A DNA stretch of 64,000 bases from Vreelandella andesensis (lineage in GTDB: Bacteria > Pseudomonadota > Gammaproteobacteria > Pseudomonadales > Halomonadaceae). Below the pieces are notes generated by a model. It did not search any database, was not told the origin of the DNA, and saw only the letters and a list, made by a program, of their open reading frames with translations. Positions 59,939 through 64,000 of this stretch are shown here, one piece after another; positions within the stretch are counted from its first letter, which is position 1; every line of letters begins with the position of its first letter. Made by a program: the position numbers and the translations under genes. The stretch spans positions 87 to 64,086 of the forward strand of contig NZ_RZHG01000010.1 of NCBI RefSeq assembly GCF_003989795.1, in the 5' to 3' direction.

Positions 59939-60598
59939 ATGAAAGAAAACAGCGTAATGTTGGCTCGTCGTTTGGTCTTTTTGCTGGCGTTAGCGGTGGC
60001 TTTGCTGCCATTTATTGCCCAGGCTCAGTCGAAATCGCCAGAAGCGTTGGTTCGTGAAAACGTCAATGAATTCATGGAGCAGATTAACGGTAGAGAAGAT
60101 TACTATGCCAATAATCTTAATGAGCTAAAAGCGCTAGTTAACGATAGCCTGAATGATGTGGCAGACTTTCGTTATATTGGCGCGAGCGTGATGGGAAGTT
60201 ATTTCCGCAATGCCACGCCAGAGCAGCGTAGCCAGTTCGCCGATGTGTTTCGTCAAACTCTGATCGACACCTACACGCGCGGACTTGTGACATTTGATTA
60301 TGACGAGCTGAGGGTGCTGACCGATCAGCGCGGTCAGCGCTACGATGATCAAGCCAGCGTTGATATGGAAGTTGTTGCCAATAATGGTCAAATTTACCCT
60401 GTTAGCTACAGCTTGCGGCTGTCGAATGGTGAATGGAAAGTAGTCAATGTCATTGTTAATGGGATCAATTTAGGGCTAACGTTCCGCAATCAATTTGACC
60501 AGTCAATGCGCGAACATAACCGTGACTATGATGCGGTAATTCGTAGCTGGTCACCTGAAATTGGCGTCGACGAACTTGAACAAGGTGGCAATGCATGA
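59939..60598 (+). CDS. mlaC: Phospholipid-binding periplasmic protein MlaC
   Basis: MlaC shuttles phospholipids through the periplasm between the MlaA-porin complex and MlaFEDB. The 219-residue protein has a signal peptide ending FIAQAQS (about residue 28), then the Tol-Tol-Ttg2 domain with RYIGASVMGSYFRNATPEQR and KVVNVIVNGINLGLTFRNQF. I chose the ATG at 59939 after AAGAGGTG; the longer in-frame start lacks a good site. The stop overlaps mlaB (ATGA). MlaA is not in this window. Confidence 0.93.
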   Translation: MKENSVMLARRLVFLLALAVALLPFIAQAQSKSPEALVRENVNEFMEQINGREDYYANNLNELKALVNDSLNDVADFRYIGASVMGSYFRNATPEQRSQFADVFRQTLIDTYTRGLVTFDYDELRVLTDQRGQRYDDQASVDMEVVANNGQIYPVSYSLRLSNGEWKVVNVIVNGINLGLTFRNQFDQSMREHNRDYDAVIRSWSPEIGVDELEQGGNA

Positions 60599-60927
60599 CG
60601 ACGCTGTTATCTACGCCCCATGTTTCGCTGACTGCCCAGTCTTGCACGTTGGGGGTTCAAGGTGATCTTAATGTTAATGCAGCGGCCGAAGTGGCCGCTG
60701 CAGGCGTTAAATGGCTTGAGAGTGCTCATTTAACCGAGGTCGCCCTGAATTTCGCTGAAGTTTCTAAAGCCAGCAGTGCGGCCATTAGCGTGTTATTTGA
60801 ATGGCTGCGTGCTTGTCACTCGCTGGGAATTGTCGTTACATCGATTGCATTGTCTACGCCACTAGAGCGTTTGACCTCGCTTGCCGAGCTTGATGCGCTG
60901 ATAGACTCGCCCAACGCTGAAGCGTGA
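60595..60927 (+). CDS. mlaB: MlaB-like STAS-domain protein
   Basis: MlaB is a small cytoplasmic STAS protein that binds MlaF and supports its ATPase activity. The 110-residue protein shows STAS-like features: VQGDLNVNAAAEV near the N-terminus and the conserved loop VSKASSAAISVLFEWLR (about residues 58-74). Sequence identity in the family is low; operon position, overlapping mlaC by four bases, supports the call. Confidence 0.87.
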   Translation: MTTLLSTPHVSLTAQSCTLGVQGDLNVNAAAEVAAAGVKWLESAHLTEVALNFAEVSKASSAAISVLFEWLRACHSLGIVVTSIALSTPLERLTSLAELDALIDSPNAEA

Positions 60928-61049
60928 GTGGCCGTCCGGCATCGCCAAGCGTGCCGCTTTTCTTTATCATGTTTTTTATTTTTCGCTATTTCAGCGTCCC
61001 CTCTATTTTAATGCCCCCATTCAATGACCCCAAAGGAGTTTCCTGTCTT

Positions 61050-62574
<1,525 letters not shown>

Positions 62575-62602
62575 GCCATGTTATTAACCATTGGCCTAAA
62601 AA

Positions 62603-63256
62603 ATGAGTAAGCAACTGATTTTAGCCCTTTCAAAAGGGCGTATTTTGGACGAAACACTGCCATTATTGGCAGATGCGGGAATTACTCCGGTAGAAGATTT
62701 GAGTAAGAGTCGTAAGCTGTTGTTTGATACCAATTTGCCAGACGTGAAGCTGGTTATCATACGGGCAACCGATGTGCCGACTTATGTGCAGTTGGGTGCT
62801 GCAGATGTGGGGATTGCCGGTAAGGATGTGCTGCTTGAGCATGGCGCCGAGGGGCTATACGAGCCGCTAGACTTAGATATCGCTCGTTGCAAGCTAATGA
62901 CAGCCGGCGTCACAGGCCAGTCGCCTGCCAAAGCACGCCGCCGCGTAGCCACTAAGTTCGTCAATGTGGCAAGGCGTTACTACGCAGAGCAGGGCATTCA
63001 AGCCGAAGTGATTAAACTATATGGGGCGATGGAGCTTGCGCCCCTCATGAATTTGGCCGATGAAATTGTTGATATTGTAGATACTGGCAACACGTTGCGT
63101 GCCAATGGAATGGAACCTCGTGAGCTCATTGCTTATATCAGCACCCGTCTAGTGGTTAATAAAGCGGCCATGACCATGAAACATGACCGAATTAAGCCAT
63201 TGTTAGCCCGTTTGGAAAGTGCGGTTAAAAAGCGCCAGACTCAGCCTATTGAATGA
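62603..63256 (+). CDS. hisG: ATP phosphoribosyltransferase catalytic subunit (short form) HisG
   Basis: HisG joins ATP and PRPP in the first step of histidine synthesis. The 217-residue protein is the short form: the catalytic core is present, from [16 protein letters not shown] to [17 protein letters not shown], but the C-terminal ACT-like regulatory domain is absent. Such enzymes need HisZ, which is encoded at 18.8 kb here. No clear Shine-Dalgarno precedes the ATG. It is 13 bases before hisD. Confidence 0.96.
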   Translation: MSKQLILALSKGRILDETLPLLADAGITPVEDLSKSRKLLFDTNLPDVKLVIIRATDVPTYVQLGAADVGIAGKDVLLEHGAEGLYEPLDLDIARCKLMTAGVTGQSPAKARRRVATKFVNVARRYYAEQGIQAEVIKLYGAMELAPLMNLADEIVDIVDTGNTLRANGMEPRELIAYISTRLVVNKAAMTMKHDRIKPLLARLESAVKKRQTQPIE

Positions 63257-63269
63257 CGCGAGGTTTACC

Positions 63270-64000
63270 ATGAGCGATAAGTTCGCAGCCACCATTGCCC
63301 GTCTCTCGACTGTTGATGGGACATTTCATCAGCATTTAGATGCGCTGCTGGATTGGGAAGGAGTGTCTGATAAGGCAGTGCAGGCTCGTGTTGAAGAGAT
63401 ATTAGCAGACGTTAAGCAGCGAGGTGATAGTGCTGTGGTCGAGGCGACAAATCGCTTTGATCGGCTGTCAGTCGAAAGTATGGAGCAGCTACGTTTAACC
63501 CCGGAGCAGCTGAAAAAGGCCTTTGACGGTCTATCTACTGAGCAACGGGATGCGCTGTCGGCCGCCGCTGAGCGCATAAAGCGTTATCATGAGCGGCAGA
63601 AGCCAAGCTCGTGGCAATACGAAGAGGCTGATGGAACGGTGCTTGGTCAAAAGGTAACGCCCTTGGATCGAGCTGGTATTTATGTACCGGGCGGAAAAGC
63701 GTCTTATCCGTCATCAGTATTGATGAACGCGATCCCGGCGCATGTTGCTGGCGTGCGCGAAATTGTGATGGTGGTGCCGACCCCGGATGGTGTGCTGAAT
63801 GACCTTGTGTTGGCGGCTGCCCATCTTGCGGGCGTCGATTATGTGTTCACGATTGGTGGAGCCCAGGCGGTTGCGGCGCTTGCCTATGGTACTGAGAGTG
63901 TTCCGCGGGTAGATAAAATCGTCGGGCCCGGAAATATCTACGTGGCGACTGCTAAGCGCGCCGTGTTTGGTCAGGTCGGTATTGATATGATTGCAGGTCC
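63270..64000 (+). CDS. hisD: Histidinol dehydrogenase, N-terminal part
   Basis: HisD oxidises histidinol to histidine in two NAD-dependent steps using zinc. About 243 codons are in the window and the gene runs off the right edge (usual length about 430). The visible part shows [40 protein letters not shown] and [16 protein letters not shown], all hallmarks of the family. The ATG at 63270 follows CGAGG. It is cotranscribed with hisG, 13 bases apart. Confidence 0.96.
   Translation, partial: MSDKFAATIARLSTVDGTFHQHLDALLDWEGVSDKAVQARVEEILADVKQRGDSAVVEATNRFDRLSVESMEQLRLTPEQLKKAFDGLSTEQRDALSAAAERIKRYHERQKPSSWQYEEADGTVLGQKVTPLDRAGIYVPGGKASYPSSVLMNAIPAHVAGVREIVMVVPTPDGVLNDLVLAAAHLAGVDYVFTIGGAQAVAALAYGTESVPRVDKIVGPGNIYVATAKRAVFGQVGIDMIAG

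Overview
This window is a chromosomal segment from a gammaproteobacterium. Gene content, gene order and protein similarity point to the Halomonas group (Halomonadaceae), with gene order very close to Pseudomonas. The lineage call is an inference from recognised families and synteny; no 16S gene is present. Almost the whole window is dense core genome: about 65 protein genes, no recognisable tRNA or rRNA gene, no CRISPR array, no prophage and no gene-free stretch above 300 bases. The only mobile-element trace is the first 55 codons of a TnpB-type gene running off the left edge.

Layout. (1) 0.4-3.3 kb: epmB, efp and epmA, which encode elongation factor P and the two enzymes that put beta-lysine on it. 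(2) 3.4-8.0 kb: psd, rhdA, rsgA, orn and queG. (3) 8.1-18.6 kb: the nnr-tsaE-amiB-mutL-miaA-hfq-hflX-hflK-hflC superoperon. (4) 18.8-21.3 kb: hisZ-purA, closed by a strong terminator. (5) 21.4-34.6 kb: a looser interval of unrelated genes (cobO, yajQ, pepN, a YegS-like lipid kinase, an unrecognised acidic lipoprotein, a cold-shock protein, a LysE exporter, slt, a DUF1232 protein, htpG, gpsA, sixA). (6) 34.7-50.3 kb: gatCAB, then mreBCD-maf-rng-yhdP-tldD, yjgA and pmbA. (7) 50.3-57.5 kb, minus strand: kdsD-kdsC-lptC-lptA-lptB-rpoN-hpf-ptsN-rapZ-ptsO. (8) 57.8-64 kb: mlaFEDCB-ibaG-murA-hisG-hisD (hisD cut by the right edge).

How the genes work together. Envelope building dominates: peptidoglycan precursor synthesis (murA), shape (mreBCD), wall cutting (amiB, slt), LPS Kdo supply and transport (kdsDC, lptCAB), phospholipid homeostasis (mlaFEDCB, yhdP, psd) and the nitrogen-PTS/RapZ signalling set beside sigma-54. 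Translation and RNA care form the second theme (EF-P modification, gatCAB, rsgA, hpf, hfq, miaA, queG, tsaE, orn, rng, yjgA). HisG is the short, regulatory-domain-free form and HisZ is encoded about 42 kb away, so the two together make the first enzyme of histidine synthesis. MutL carries the metal-dependent endonuclease motif, which fits a mismatch repair system without MutH.

I found no convincing undescribed multi-gene system. The most noteworthy signals are small: a textbook sigma-32 promoter whose -35 box contains the stop codon of the gene before htpG; five 17-bp tandem repeats directly upstream of pepN; a recurring pattern of 15-18 bp tandem duplications, often across a stop codon or ribosome binding site (efp, epmA, mutL, htpG, mlaD) or in frame in a gene (yhdP, rpoN, the lipoprotein); and the lipoprotein itself, with two copies of a charged helical repeat and an 18-bp-unit tail.
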